Below, piece by piece: positions 5,024 to 12,951 of a DNA stretch of 12,951 nucleotides. The stretch is from positions 1 through 12,951 of the forward strand of contig CAZWUO010000093.1 of assembly GCA_964636675.1 (NCBI GenBank), in the 5' to 3' direction. Under the pieces are notes generated by a model. It was not told where the DNA came from, did not search any database, and was given only the letters and a program-made list of their open reading frames with translations. Position 1 is the first letter of the stretch. The number at the start of each line of letters is the position of its first letter. The position numbers were made by a program, and so were the translations under genes. This stretch comes from JALUUH01 sp964636675. GTDB lineage: Bacteria; Pseudomonadota; Gammaproteobacteria; S012-40.

Positions 5024-7408
5024 ATGGTAAAGATTGAAATAGACGGAAAAGAAATCGCAGCTCGTGACGGCGCTATGGTTATAGAAGCCGCCGATGAAGC
5101 TGGTATTTATATTCCACGTTTTTGCTATCATAAAAAGTTATCTGTTGCTGCCAATTGTCGTATGTGTCTCGTCGAGGTAGAGAAGGCGAGAAAACCGTTA
5201 CCCGCGTGTGCGACTCCGGTAACGGATGGATTAAAAGTTTTAACGAAATCACCGCTGGCTATTGCTGCGCAAAAAGGGGTGATGGAGTTTTTACTGATTA
5301 ATCACCCATTGGATTGTCCCATCTGTGATCAGGGTGGTGAATGTGAGTTGCAAGACGTCGCGGTGGCATATGGCAGTGACGTTTCGCGTTATGCAGAAAG
5401 AAAACGTGTAGTGCCGAATAAAAATATTGGGTCACTTATTTCCACCGATATGACACGGTGCATACATTGTACGCGTTGTGTGCGTTTTGGTGATGAGGTT
5501 GCAGGCATTAAAGAACTTGGTGCCACCGGTAGAGGTGAGCACATGCAGATAGGCACTTACATTGAGTCTGTGGTCGATTCTGAATTATCGGGAAACATGA
5601 TCGATCTTTGTCCTGTTGGAGCCTTAACCTCGAAGCCATTTCGTTATTCCGCTCGATCTTGGGAAATGTATTCAAAAAGTACCCTGGCACCGCATGACTG
5701 TGTGGGTTCGAATATCCAAATGCATGTTCGCGGAAAAGACATCATGCGCGTCGTTCCTGAAGAAAACGAACAGATTAATGAAACTTGGATTTCTGATAGA
5801 GACCGCTTTAGTTATCAAGGAATCGGAGCCAAAGATCGACTAAGCACTCCGCTGATGAAAGTGAATGGACAATGGCAGGAAGTAGATTGGGAAACAGCAC
5901 TGAGTAAAGCAGCCGAAGCAATTAGTGAGGCGGCAAAAAAAGATTCTAATAATGTTGGTTTTGTCGCTTCACCTGCAAGCACATTAGAAGAGTTGTATTT
6001 ATTTCAAAAACTCGCGCGGGCACTTGATATCAATAATATTGATCATCGTTTGCGCCAAACTGATTTTGCATTGGCGGATAGCGACAATCTAGAAAACACG
6101 CTTGGCTACAAGATTAGCGCAATAGAAAAATTAAACGCGGTTTTATTGGTAGGCTCTGATATTAGACAAGAGCAGCCAATGCTTGCTCATCGTTTGCGTA
6201 AAGCAGTGCTTAATGGTGCTAAAGTTTCTGCGCTTTCGAGTATTGAGTACACCTTACGTTTTCCGCTGAGCCACCGTATAGTGAGTTCACCCAATGTATT
6301 GGTAGATGATTTAGCGGCTATTGCAAAAGCGCTGCTTAATAATTCTAGCAGCGGAGGAGACGCAACTACCTCATTATCGGGATTAAAAGCACTGGTGGCA
6401 GGTACTTCAGTTAACGAAGTGCATGCAGCGATTGCACAAGAGTTAGCAAGTGCGACGAATAGCAGTTTGCTTCTCGGCGCCCAGGCTTATTCCCATCCGC
6501 AGTATTCAACCATCAAAATGCTTGCGGTCGCGATAACCGAATTGAGTAACTCCATATTGTCTTTTTTGCCCGATGCTGCGAATTCTACCGGGGCTGGGTT
6601 TGCGGGGGTGTTGCCCAATAAGTTACCCGGTAACAAAACAAGCTCGGTGACCGGCAAAAATACCGTAGAAATGTTCGCAGCAAAGCTATCTACGTATGTA
6701 TTGCTGAATTTGGAGCCTGAGTTAGATTTTATTCTAAATGCAGATGCTAGTGATGCTTTGCGAAATGCAGACTTAGTGGTTTCTATGACCTCTTATGTCA
6801 CCGAGAATATGCAAGATTATGCAGATATTTTGCTACCCATCGGGACCTTTGCGGAAACGGCGGGGACTTTTGTGAATGTAGAGGGTCATTGGCAGAGTTT
6901 CGAAGGTGTTTTGCCTCCACTAGACGAAGCGCGTCCTGGATGGAAAATACTTCGGGTTATTGGCAGTATGCTAAATCTTGAAGGATTTGATTATTTAGAT
7001 ATCGACGAGCTACACAACGAAGTACGCAATACCATCGGCGAAGTAAAAATAAATAATAAATTACAGTGGCAATGCCCGCCCTTGTTGAAAATAGATCCCG
7101 ATGCGACTTATCGACTGGCTGATATTCCAATGTATAGTGGTGATAATATTGTTCGTCGAGCGAGTTCATTGCAACTCACGCAAGAGGCAATACAAGCAGG
7201 TATCTATCTGAGTAGCAATACTGCAAATAGCTTAGATGTCGAAGCAGGGCAAGTTTATAATATTATTCAAGATGAACGTTCGATTAGTTTGCCCATAGGA
7301 ATAAATGAACGAATAGCAGAGGGTTGTATTTATATTCCTGGTGCTTCCGCGGAATGTACAGGGATAAATGCAAATGTCACTACTGTTAAAATACAAAAAG
7401 CAAAATAG
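5024..7408 (+). CDS. nuoG: NADH-quinone oxidoreductase subunit G (75 kDa, N1b/N4/N5)
   Basis: NuoG is the largest peripheral subunit and relays electrons from NuoF/NuoE towards NuoI. The N-terminal ferredoxin domain binds [2Fe-2S] N1b through Cys34, Cys45, Cys48 and Cys62. N5 has the unusual His ligand: His94, Cys98, Cys101 and Cys107 (HPLDCPICDQGGEC). N4 uses Cys146, Cys149, Cys152 and Cys196 (CIHCTRC, then DLCPVGAL). From about 220 a molybdopterin-oxidoreductase-like domain follows without cofactor binding. Only one Cys (226, HDCVGSN) sits where E. coli has the N7 motif, so N7 is absent. The middle (about 430-545) is rich in Ala and Ser and looks poorly conserved. I chose the ATG at 5024 (794 residues, start MVKIEIDGKE); a TTG six bases upstream is in frame but too close to the AGGG site. 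Confidence 0.97.
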   Translation: MVKIEIDGKEIAARDGAMVIEAADEAGIYIPRFCYHKKLSVAANCRMCLVEVEKARKPLPACATPVTDGLKVLTKSPLAIAAQKGVMEFLLINHPLDCPICDQGGECELQDVAVAYGSDVSRYAERKRVVPNKNIGSLISTDMTRCIHCTRCVRFGDEVAGIKELGATGRGEHMQIGTYIESVVDSELSGNMIDLCPVGALTSKPFRYSARSWEMYSKSTLAPHDCVGSNIQMHVRGKDIMRVVPEENEQINETWISDRDRFSYQGIGAKDRLSTPLMKVNGQWQEVDWETALSKAAEAISEAAKKDSNNVGFVASPASTLEELYLFQKLARALDINNIDHRLRQTDFALADSDNLENTLGYKISAIEKLNAVLLVGSDIRQEQPMLAHRLRKAVLNGAKVSALSSIEYTLRFPLSHRIVSSPNVLVDDLAAIAKALLNNSSSGGDATTSLSGLKALVAGTSVNEVHAAIAQELASATNSSLLLGAQAYSHPQYSTIKMLAVAITELSNSILSFLPDAANSTGAGFAGVLPNKLPGNKTSSVTGKNTVEMFAAKLSTYVLLNLEPELDFILNADASDALRNADLVVSMTSYVTENMQDYADILLPIGTFAETAGTFVNVEGHWQSFEGVLPPLDEARPGWKILRVIGSMLNLEGFDYLDIDELHNEVRNTIGEVKINNKLQWQCPPLLKIDPDATYRLADIPMYSGDNIVRRASSLQLTQEAIQAGIYLSSNTANSLDVEAGQVYNIIQDERSISLPIGINERIAEGCIYIPGASAECTGINANVTTVKIQKAK

Positions 7409-7429
7409 ATCGAGAGCTGAGAGCTTTAA

Positions 7430-8497
7430 ATGGTAGAAATAGTTGAAATATTAGAAAACGTACTGTCTATATTTCCGGACTGGTTAGCGACCCTAATCAT
7501 GATCGTACTAAAGATCTTGGTTATCGCTGTCCCGATTATACTCGCAGTGGCATATTTAACATTTGCAGAGCGCAGAATTATTGGTTATTTCCAGATCCGT
7601 ACTGGGCCTAATCGAGTAGGGCCGCGGGGTTGGTTACAGCCAATTGCAGATGGCTTAAAGCTGATTATGAAAGAAACGATTATTCCGACGAATGCGAATC
7701 GTGTTCTGTTCATCATTGCTCCTGTCTTAGCCTTTACACCAATGATTGCCGCTTTTGCCGTAGTGCCTTTTGATGATGGATTGGTGTTGGCAAATATAGA
7801 TGCATCATTGCTCTATATACTTGCCATGACTTCCATGGGCGTGTATGGAATCATTATCGCGGGCTGGGCCTCTAATTCTCGTTATGCGCTATTAAGTACT
7901 TTACGCTCCGCAGCGCAAATTGTTTCGTATGAAATAGCCATGGGTTTCGCGCTAGTCTGTGTGCTTATGGCTGCGGGTTCTCTGAATCTAACTGAAATTG
8001 TAGAAGGTCAAAGCGGCAGTATATTTCATTGGTATTGGATTCCTTTGTTTCCCATGTTTATTGTTTACTTTTTGTCAGGTGTCGCGGAGACAAATCGCGC
8101 CCCATTTGATGTCGCTGAAGGTGAGTCCGAGATTGTTGCAGGATTTCATGTTGAATATTCCTCGATGACATTTTCAGTTTTCTTTCTCGCAGAATATTCC
8201 GCAATGATTTTAATTGCGTTACTAACGTCATTGATGTTTCTGGGTGGTTGGTTATCGCCATTCCAAGGCCTGGGAGCGTTGGAAGAAATGTTTGCTTGGG
8301 TGCCTGGAATTGTATGGCTGCTGTTAAAGTCGTCTATTTTTCTATTTTTATTTTTTTGGTTTCGTGCGACATTTCCACGATTTAGATATGATCAAATCAT
8401 GCGCTTGGGATGGAAAGTGTTTATTCCTCTCACTATTGTTTGGATTGTAGTGTTAGGTGCATTAGTCTTAGGTGGAGTTGGGCCGTGGTTCGATTAG
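7430..8497 (+). CDS. nuoH: NADH-quinone oxidoreductase subunit H
   Basis: NuoH (ND1) is the membrane subunit that holds the entry to the quinone channel and joins the peripheral arm to the proton-pumping arm. The first cytoplasmic signature runs from about 46 to 77 (AERRIIGYFQIRTGPNRVGP, then WLQPIADGLKL). The second is at 217-245 (GVAETNRAPFDVAEGESEIV, then GFHVEYSS), with the acidic residues that line the quinone cavity. About eight hydrophobic helices can be traced, the first near 20-44. The 355-residue product is of normal to slightly large size. The ATG lies 22 bases after the nuoG stop. The gap holds two tandem GAGAGCT copies (7412-7425) and only a weak Shine-Dalgarno. Confidence 0.97.
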   Translation: MVEIVEILENVLSIFPDWLATLIMIVLKILVIAVPIILAVAYLTFAERRIIGYFQIRTGPNRVGPRGWLQPIADGLKLIMKETIIPTNANRVLFIIAPVLAFTPMIAAFAVVPFDDGLVLANIDASLLYILAMTSMGVYGIIIAGWASNSRYALLSTLRSAAQIVSYEIAMGFALVCVLMAAGSLNLTEIVEGQSGSIFHWYWIPLFPMFIVYFLSGVAETNRAPFDVAEGESEIVAGFHVEYSSMTFSVFFLAEYSAMILIALLTSLMFLGGWLSPFQGLGALEEMFAWVPGIVWLLLKSSIFLFLFFWFRATFPRFRYDQIMRLGWKVFIPLTIVWIVVLGALVLGGVGPWFD

Positions 8498-8503
8498 GAG
8501 GTG
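8496..8503 (+). promoter_or_regulatory. Strong ribosome binding site before nuoI, with a decoy ATG
   Basis: AGGAGGTG starts inside the nuoH stop codon (TAG, 8495-8497). The nuoI ATG at 8512 is 10 bases beyond AGGAGG. A nearer ATG at 8505 is only 3 bases away and opens a four-codon frame (ATG ACG GAT GAC TAA, 8505-8519) that overlaps the real start in another frame. The nearer ATG is too close for efficient initiation. Confidence 0.6.
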
Positions 8504-8511
8504 TATGACGG

Positions 8512-9000
8512 ATGACTAAGGTCGTACAGTATTTAAAAAGTCTATTGTTGTGGGAATTGATTCTGGGATTGAAGTTAACCGGAAAATATCTATTTGCGCG
8601 CAATATTACGGTTCAGTATCCAGATGAAAAAACGCCGATGTCTCCGCGGTTTCGAGGCTTACACGCATTACGACGCTACCCCAATGGGGAAGAACGTTGT
8701 ATCGCATGCAAGTTATGTGAGGCAGTTTGTCCCGCTTTGGCTATTACCATTGAGTCTGAGCAGCGTGAAGACGGAAGTCGGCGTACTACCCGTTATGATA
8801 TTGATTTGTTCAAGTGTATCTATTGCGGGTTTTGTGAAGAGTCTTGTCCTGTTGATTCGATTGTCGAAACGCGAATATTTGAATACCATTTTGAAGAACG
8901 TGGAGAACACATCATGACTAAGGACAAATTGTTGGCCTTTGGTGATAAATTAGAAACCCAAATTGCCGCTGATAGAGCGGCAGATGCCCCGTATCGTTAA
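8512..9000 (+). CDS. nuoI: NADH-quinone oxidoreductase subunit I (N6a/N6b ferredoxin)
   Basis: NuoI (TYKY, 23 kDa) is an 8Fe ferredoxin of the connecting arm that carries electrons from NuoG to the N2 cluster of NuoB. Two CxxCxxCxxxCP motifs are intact: Cys63, 66, 69 and 73 (CIACKLCEAVCP) and Cys102, 105, 108 and 112 (CIYCGFCEESCP). The N-terminal part has an amphipathic stretch (about 5-28) that anchors the protein to the membrane arm, followed by the conserved PRFRGLHALRRYPNGEERC. At 162 residues it has the normal family length. It starts 14 bases after the nuoH stop and is served by AGGAGGTG. The unrelated four-codon frame over its start is described separately. Confidence 0.98.
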   Translation: MTKVVQYLKSLLLWELILGLKLTGKYLFARNITVQYPDEKTPMSPRFRGLHALRRYPNGEERCIACKLCEAVCPALAITIESEQREDGSRRTTRYDIDLFKCIYCGFCEESCPVDSIVETRIFEYHFEERGEHIMTKDKLLAFGDKLETQIAADRAADAPYR

Positions 9001-9015
9001 TAAACGGTTATACCT

Positions 9016-9642
9016 ATGAATATCGAGTTAGCTTTATTTTATCTTTTTGGTGCAATATTAATTATTGCAGGAACCATGGTTGTTACCATTCGTAATCCGG
9101 TGCATGCATCCTTATTTTTAATACTTGCATTTTTTACCAGTGCGGGGATTTGGTTGTTGCTCGAAGCCGAATTTCTCGCGCTAACCTTGGTACTGGTATA
9201 TGTAGGCGCGGTTATGGTGCTGTTTTTATTTGTAGTGATGATGTTAGATATAAAACTTGCGCCGCTGTCTGAAGGTTTTACAAAATACTTACCCGTTGGT
9301 TTGCTCATCGGCGTAGTGATTTTGGCAGAATTGATACTCATTATTGGTCCTGGACGGTTTGGTTTAGATGTGATTGCGGATCCTGCCGCGATGGCAGCTG
9401 ACTATAGTAATACGAAGGCCTTAGGTCAGGTTTTATATACGGAGTATGTTTATCCTTTCGAATTAGCGGCAGTCATCTTAGTTGTTGCGATTATTGCAGC
9501 CATTGTGTTGACCCTACGTGATAAACGGACGACCAAATATATTTCTCCTGAGGATCAGGTGAAAGTTAAGGCCAAAGACCGTGTTCGCGTCGTTAAAATG
9601 AAGTCAGAGAAAAAAAAACAGACCCTAGAGGATAGAGCATGA
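9016..9642 (+). CDS. nuoJ: NADH-quinone oxidoreductase subunit J
   Basis: NuoJ (ND6) is a membrane subunit of the proximal arm. Its third helix, with the conserved YVGAVMVLFLFVVMMLD (62-78), carries the pi-bulge that changes shape during coupling. Five hydrophobic segments are visible (about 4-22, 30-48, 55-77, 92-111 and 147-167). After the last helix, a soluble tail (about 170-208) rich in Lys and Arg (KVKAKDRVRVVKMKSEKKK) extends into the cytoplasm. The 208-residue length is within the range of longer proteobacterial NuoJ proteins. The start ATG is 16 bases after nuoI and has no obvious Shine-Dalgarno. The stop overlaps the nuoK ATG by four bases (ATGA). Confidence 0.97.
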   Translation: MNIELALFYLFGAILIIAGTMVVTIRNPVHASLFLILAFFTSAGIWLLLEAEFLALTLVLVYVGAVMVLFLFVVMMLDIKLAPLSEGFTKYLPVGLLIGVVILAELILIIGPGRFGLDVIADPAAMAADYSNTKALGQVLYTEYVYPFELAAVILVVAIIAAIVLTLRDKRTTKYISPEDQVKVKAKDRVRVVKMKSEKKKQTLEDRA

Positions 9643-9944
9643 TACCGCTTTCACATTTTTTAATCCTAGGGGCAATACTTTTTTGTATTAGTGTTGCTGG
9701 CATTTTTTTGAATCGTAAAAATGTGATTATATTGTTAATGTCGATTGAATTAATGTTGCTGGCGGTTAATTTGAATTTTATTGCTTTCTCGCATTATTTC
9801 GGGGATATCGCGGGTCAGGTTTTCGTGTTTTTTATCCTAACAGTTGCAGCAGCAGAAGCAGCGATTGGATTAGCAATACTTGTTGTGTTATTCAGAAATA
9901 AACGAACCATAAACGTCAATGAAATGGATACTTTGAAAGGTTAG
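9639..9944 (+). CDS. nuoK: NADH-quinone oxidoreductase subunit K
   Basis: NuoK (ND4L) is a three-helix membrane subunit that forms part of the proton path between NuoH/NuoJ and the antiporter-like subunits. The two essential membrane glutamates are present: Glu37 (MSIELMLLAVNLN) and Glu73 (VAAAEAAIGLAI). These correspond to Glu36 and Glu72 of E. coli. The 101-residue length is typical. The ATG overlaps the nuoJ stop as ATGA, with AGAGGA about 5-10 bases upstream, so translation is probably coupled to nuoJ. The stop is followed within a few bases by the nuoL start. Confidence 0.98.
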   Translation: MIPLSHFLILGAILFCISVAGIFLNRKNVIILLMSIELMLLAVNLNFIAFSHYFGDIAGQVFVFFILTVAAAEAAIGLAILVVLFRNKRTINVNEMDTLKG

Positions 9945-9956
9945 GACTGAGTGCTA

Positions 9957-11909
9957 ATGGAAACAAACTATTTAGTAATTGCCTTGGCTCCTCTGATCGG
10001 CTCTATTATAGCCGGTTTGTTCGGAAATAAGATTGGGCGCTCTGGTGCTCATACCGTCACGATAGTAGGTGTTGCGATATCCACGCTACTTTCATTTTAC
10101 GTGTTCAAACATCATGTAATAGATGGAGCCGGTGCTTTTAATGGCTCTGTGTATACGTGGCTGGTGAGTGATGGGATTACCTTTGAGATTGGTTTCCTGA
10201 TTGATAATTTAAGCGCGATGATGATGCTCGTCGTTACTTTTGTTTCCTTGATGGTGCATATTTATACCATTGGTTATATGCAAGACGACCCTGGTTATCA
10301 ACGATTCTTTTGCTATATTTCGCTGTTTACCTTTTCTATGCTGATGTTGGTTATGTCAAATAACTTTTTACAGCTATTTTTTGGATGGGAAGCCGTTGGC
10401 TTGGTTTCTTATTTGTTGATTGGGTTTTGGTATAAAAAAGAAACGGCTATTTTTGCAAACTTAAAAGCATTTTTAGTCAACCGAGTAGGTGATTTTGGTT
10501 TTCTTCTTGGCATTGCACTGATCCTGATGTATTTCAACAGTCTTGATTATATGGATGTGTTTAGTGCCGCAGAACAGATGAAAGATGTGACTATTAATGT
10601 CTTTCCTGGAGATACATGGTCCTTGCTGACGGTTATTTGTATCTTGTTGTTTATCGGGGCAATGGGCAAGTCAGCGCAAGTACCGTTACACGTATGGCTT
10701 CCCGACTCGATGGAAGGCCCAACACCTATATCGGCATTAATCCATGCAGCAACCATGGTGACAGCGGGTGTTTATATGGTGGCTAGGATGTCTCCGATGT
10801 TCGAACTTTCGGAAACTGCATTAAGTTTTATTATGGTCATTGGTGCCACCACGGCCTTGTTTATGGGTTTTCTTGGTTTAGTGCAAAACGATATAAAACG
10901 CGTTGTTGCTTACTCTACTTTGTCGCAACTTGGATATATGGTGGTGGCATTAGGTGCTTCTGCTTATGCGGCAGGTATTTTTCATCTAATGACCCACGCC
11001 TTTTTTAAAGCCTTGCTCTTTCTGGCGGCAGGCTCGGTCATTATTGCAATGCATCACGAACAAGATATGCGCAAAATGGGCGGCTTAAAAAAATATCTGC
11101 CGATTACTTATTGGACGGCACTCATTGGTTCATTAGCGCTCATTGGGTTTCCGGGGTTTTCTGGTTTCTTTTCCAAAGATGCAATCATAGAAGCCGTGGG
11201 TGCTTCAGATGTCGCGGGTTCTGGCTATGCCTATATCGCAGTGTTGCTCGGCGTATTTATAACGGCGTTATATACTTTTCGGATGTTTTTTTTGGTATTT
11301 CATGGCAAAGAACGCATGGATGAGCACACCCGATCCCATCTGCGTGAGAGTCCGTTAGTGGTGACGATTCCGCTGATATTATTAGCCATACCTTCTGTGG
11401 TTATCGGGTTTTATGCTATTGGTCCCATGTTATTCGGTAGTTTCTTTGATGATTCAATCTTGGTTCTAAAAGAGCACGATGTGCTGGCGCAGTTGGGAAG
11501 CAACTACACGGGTGCGCTTGGGTTTATTAGCCATGGCTTGGTCACTCCTGCATTTTGGTTAGCGATGGCCGGATTAGGTACTGCTTGGTATATCTATATG
11601 GTTAATCCAAATATCGCCGCTATTGCCAAGGAGAAATACCAAGGCATTTATCGGGTGCTCGACAATGCTTATGGTTTTGATCGGTTTAATGATAAATTTT
11701 TCGCAGGAGGCTCCCGCTCTTTAGCCAAGTTTCTTTGGAAAACGGGTGATGTTAAATTGATTGATGGGTCTATGGTTGATGGGACAGCAAAATCTGTTGG
11801 CGTATTAGCTGCAACCCTGCGACAGCTGCAAACGGGTTATTTGTATCATTATGCGTTTGCTATGATCATTGGATTGTCAGTGTTATTGACCTGGATAATC
11901 TTCGTCTAG
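9957..11909 (+). CDS. nuoL: NADH-quinone oxidoreductase subunit L (antiporter-like)
   Basis: NuoL (ND5) is the distal proton-pumping subunit, of the Mrp antiporter family, and carries the long lateral helix that runs along the membrane arm. Counting from the ATG at 9957, FFGWEAVGLVSYLLIGFWY (141-159) holds the conserved Glu145. GAMGKSAQVPLHVWLPDSM (234-252) holds Lys238, and GPTPISALIHAATMVTAGVY (254-273) holds His263. Later segments (VQNDIKRVVAYSTLSQLGYM and THAFFKALLFLAAGS) match the family. The C-terminal part (about 550-650) has a linker with YRVLDNAYGFDRFND and a last hydrophobic helix ending at the stop. The 650-residue length is typical. An in-frame GTG at 9951 is an alternative start: AGGA (9943-9946) lies 4 bases before it and 10 before the ATG, so the choice is open. 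Confidence 0.97.
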   Translation: METNYLVIALAPLIGSIIAGLFGNKIGRSGAHTVTIVGVAISTLLSFYVFKHHVIDGAGAFNGSVYTWLVSDGITFEIGFLIDNLSAMMMLVVTFVSLMVHIYTIGYMQDDPGYQRFFCYISLFTFSMLMLVMSNNFLQLFFGWEAVGLVSYLLIGFWYKKETAIFANLKAFLVNRVGDFGFLLGIALILMYFNSLDYMDVFSAAEQMKDVTINVFPGDTWSLLTVICILLFIGAMGKSAQVPLHVWLPDSMEGPTPISALIHAATMVTAGVYMVARMSPMFELSETALSFIMVIGATTALFMGFLGLVQNDIKRVVAYSTLSQLGYMVVALGASAYAAGIFHLMTHAFFKALLFLAAGSVIIAMHHEQDMRKMGGLKKYLPITYWTALIGSLALIGFPGFSGFFSKDAIIEAVGASDVAGSGYAYIAVLLGVFITALYTFRMFFLVFHGKERMDEHTRSHLRESPLVVTIPLILLAIPSVVIGFYAIGPMLFGSFFDDSILVLKEHDVLAQLGSNYTGALGFISHGLVTPAFWLAMAGLGTAWYIYMVNPNIAAIAKEKYQGIYRVLDNAYGFDRFNDKFFAGGSRSLAKFLWKTGDVKLIDGSMVDGTAKSVGVLAATLRQLQTGYLYHYAFAMIIGLSVLLTWIIFV

Positions 11910-11936
11910 ATAAAAAGAATTAAGGGAAATCGCTGA

Positions 11937-12951
11937 ATGAGTTCAGATTCGATTCTATTGAGTTTAATTATTTGGTTGCCAATTTTTGGTGGCGTGGTTG
12001 TGCTTGCAACTAGCCAAATGGTGAGTGCATCTATTACCCGGTGGTTGGCCCTGGCTGTCTCCGTATTAACATTCGTTGTTTCTTTACCTTTGTATACCCA
12101 ATTTGATATTACCACCGCGAAGATGCAGTTTGTTGAATTCATGCCGTGGATTGAAGTTTTCAATATTAATTATCATCTCGGTATTGATGGAATTTCGCTG
12201 CCGTTGATTCTGTTAACGACATTTACCAGTGTTCTCGTTATTGCCGCTGCTTGGGAAGTGATTCAGAAGAAAGCGGCCTTGTATATGGCTTCATTTCTAA
12301 TTATGGAAGGTTTGATGGTTGGTGTGTTTTCAGCCTTGGATTCCATTCTTTTTTACGTTTTCTGGGAAGCGATGTTGATACCCATGTTCCTTATTATCGG
12401 TATTTGGGGTGGGCCACGACGCGTTTATGCAACGATAAAGTTTTTCCTTTATACCTTTCTTGGGTCGGTATTCATGTTGGTCGCATTGATCTATATGTTC
12501 ACCCAGTCGGATAGTTTTGCAATACTCGATTTCCACGATTTGGAATTGAGTATGACGGCGCAGATTTGGATTTTTCTCGCTTTCCTTATTGCTTTTGCGG
12601 TTAAAATACCCATGTGGCCTGTGCACACTTGGTTGCCAGATGCGCATGTTGAAGCACCCACCGGTGGGTCGGTTATTCTTGCAGCCATCATGTTGAAAAT
12701 GGGCGGTTATGGGTTTCTTCGGTTTAGTTTACCCATTACCCCGGCGGCTTCGAATGAATTAGATTGGCTGATGATTCTACTGTCAATTATCGCCATTGTT
12801 TATGTTGGTTTTGTGGCCTTGGCACAAAATGATATGAAAAAACTGATTGCCTATTCTTCTATTTCACACATGGGTTTTGTGACCCTGGGTTTCTTTCTCG
12901 CGTTTATGATTCTCGATAATACGGGTACCATGAACGGTGCGGCGATGGGAC
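11937..12951 (+). CDS. nuoM: NADH-quinone oxidoreductase subunit M (5' part, cut by window edge)
   Basis: NuoM (ND4) is the second antiporter-like proton-pumping subunit, between NuoL and NuoN. The frame opens at ATG 11937, 27 bases after nuoL, with AAGGGA (11922-11927) 9 bases upstream. It stays open to the last base, giving 338 complete codons of an expected roughly 500. LGIDGISLPLILLT (81-94) is followed by FWEAMLIPMF (142-151), with Glu144 in the role of the essential E. coli Glu144. AVKIPMWPVHTWLPDAHVEA (221-240) carries Lys223, and AAIMLKMGGYGFLRF (249-263) carries Lys254, equivalent to Lys234 and Lys265 of E. coli. AQNDMKKLIAYSSISHMGF (296-314) is also typical. No stop codon is seen, so this is truncation by the window and not a broken gene. 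Confidence 0.97.
   Translation, partial: MSSDSILLSLIIWLPIFGGVVVLATSQMVSASITRWLALAVSVLTFVVSLPLYTQFDITTAKMQFVEFMPWIEVFNINYHLGIDGISLPLILLTTFTSVLVIAAAWEVIQKKAALYMASFLIMEGLMVGVFSALDSILFYVFWEAMLIPMFLIIGIWGGPRRVYATIKFFLYTFLGSVFMLVALIYMFTQSDSFAILDFHDLELSMTAQIWIFLAFLIAFAVKIPMWPVHTWLPDAHVEAPTGGSVILAAIMLKMGGYGFLRFSLPITPAASNELDWLMILLSIIAIVYVGFVALAQNDMKKLIAYSSISHMGFVTLGFFLAFMILDNTGTMNGAAMG

Noticed and set aside
7088..7408. Divergent NuoG C-terminus as a sign of a fusion or frameshift
   Set aside because: The frame is continuous, the total length is normal for the family, and NuoG C-terminal regions are known to vary.
9039..9341. 100-codon open frame on the minus strand inside nuoJ
   Set aside because: It lies opposite a strongly conserved nuoJ, has low-complexity Ser/Thr/Asn/Lys-rich content and resembles no family I know. 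It is the antisense shadow of a hydrophobic protein.
12330..12647. 105-codon open frame on the minus strand inside nuoM
   Set aside because: It is opposite the clear nuoM frame and rich in His, Lys and Asn, as expected from the complement of membrane-helix codons. No ribosome site or family resemblance was seen.
11937..12951. nuoM as a broken gene because no stop is present
   Set aside because: The frame is open and conserved to the last base, so it is cut by the window edge only.

Overview
The window is the front and middle of a nuo operon (NDH-1, respiratory complex I). It runs on the + strand from the 3' end of a leucine-type tRNA through complete nuoA, B, C, D, E, F, G, H, I, J, K and L into a nuoM that is cut by the window edge. 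Everything coding lies on one strand in the canonical order, and all reading frames are intact. The protein sequences and the tRNA-Leu–nuoA junction suggest a moderately AT-rich gammaproteobacterium. nuoC and nuoD are separate genes, and NuoG lacks the extra N7 cluster cysteines of Escherichia coli. This points away from the enteric type and towards lineages such as Legionellales or other non-enteric groups. The species cannot be fixed from this sequence.

Layout. Bases 1-47 are the tRNA tail with encoded CCA. Bases 48-267 are a non-coding leader. It has an AT-rich stretch, a good sigma70-type promoter (TTGACA, 18-base spacer, TAGACT), and then a short terminator-like hairpin with a T-run, about 33 bases before nuoA. 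nuoA-nuoB-nuoC-nuoD-nuoE follow with overlaps or very short gaps. A 126-base gap with a hairpin (3583-3601) separates nuoE from nuoF, and a 92-base AT-rich gap separates nuoF from nuoG. nuoH to nuoM are again tightly packed, and nuoN presumably lies beyond the right edge.

How the genes work together. NuoE, F and G form the NADH-oxidising arm (FMN and Fe-S clusters). NuoB, C, D and I form the connecting arm that passes electrons to ubiquinone, with the terminal N2 cluster in NuoB and the quinone pocket between NuoB and NuoD. NuoA, H, J, K, L and M are membrane subunits that couple this to proton export. All cluster ligands and the key membrane charges I checked are present, so the enzyme should be functional.

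I see no mobile element, CRISPR array, phage gene or novel system. The points most worth checking are the terminator-like hairpin between promoter and nuoA, the structured nuoE-nuoF gap, and several start-codon choices (nuoB, nuoG, nuoI, nuoL).
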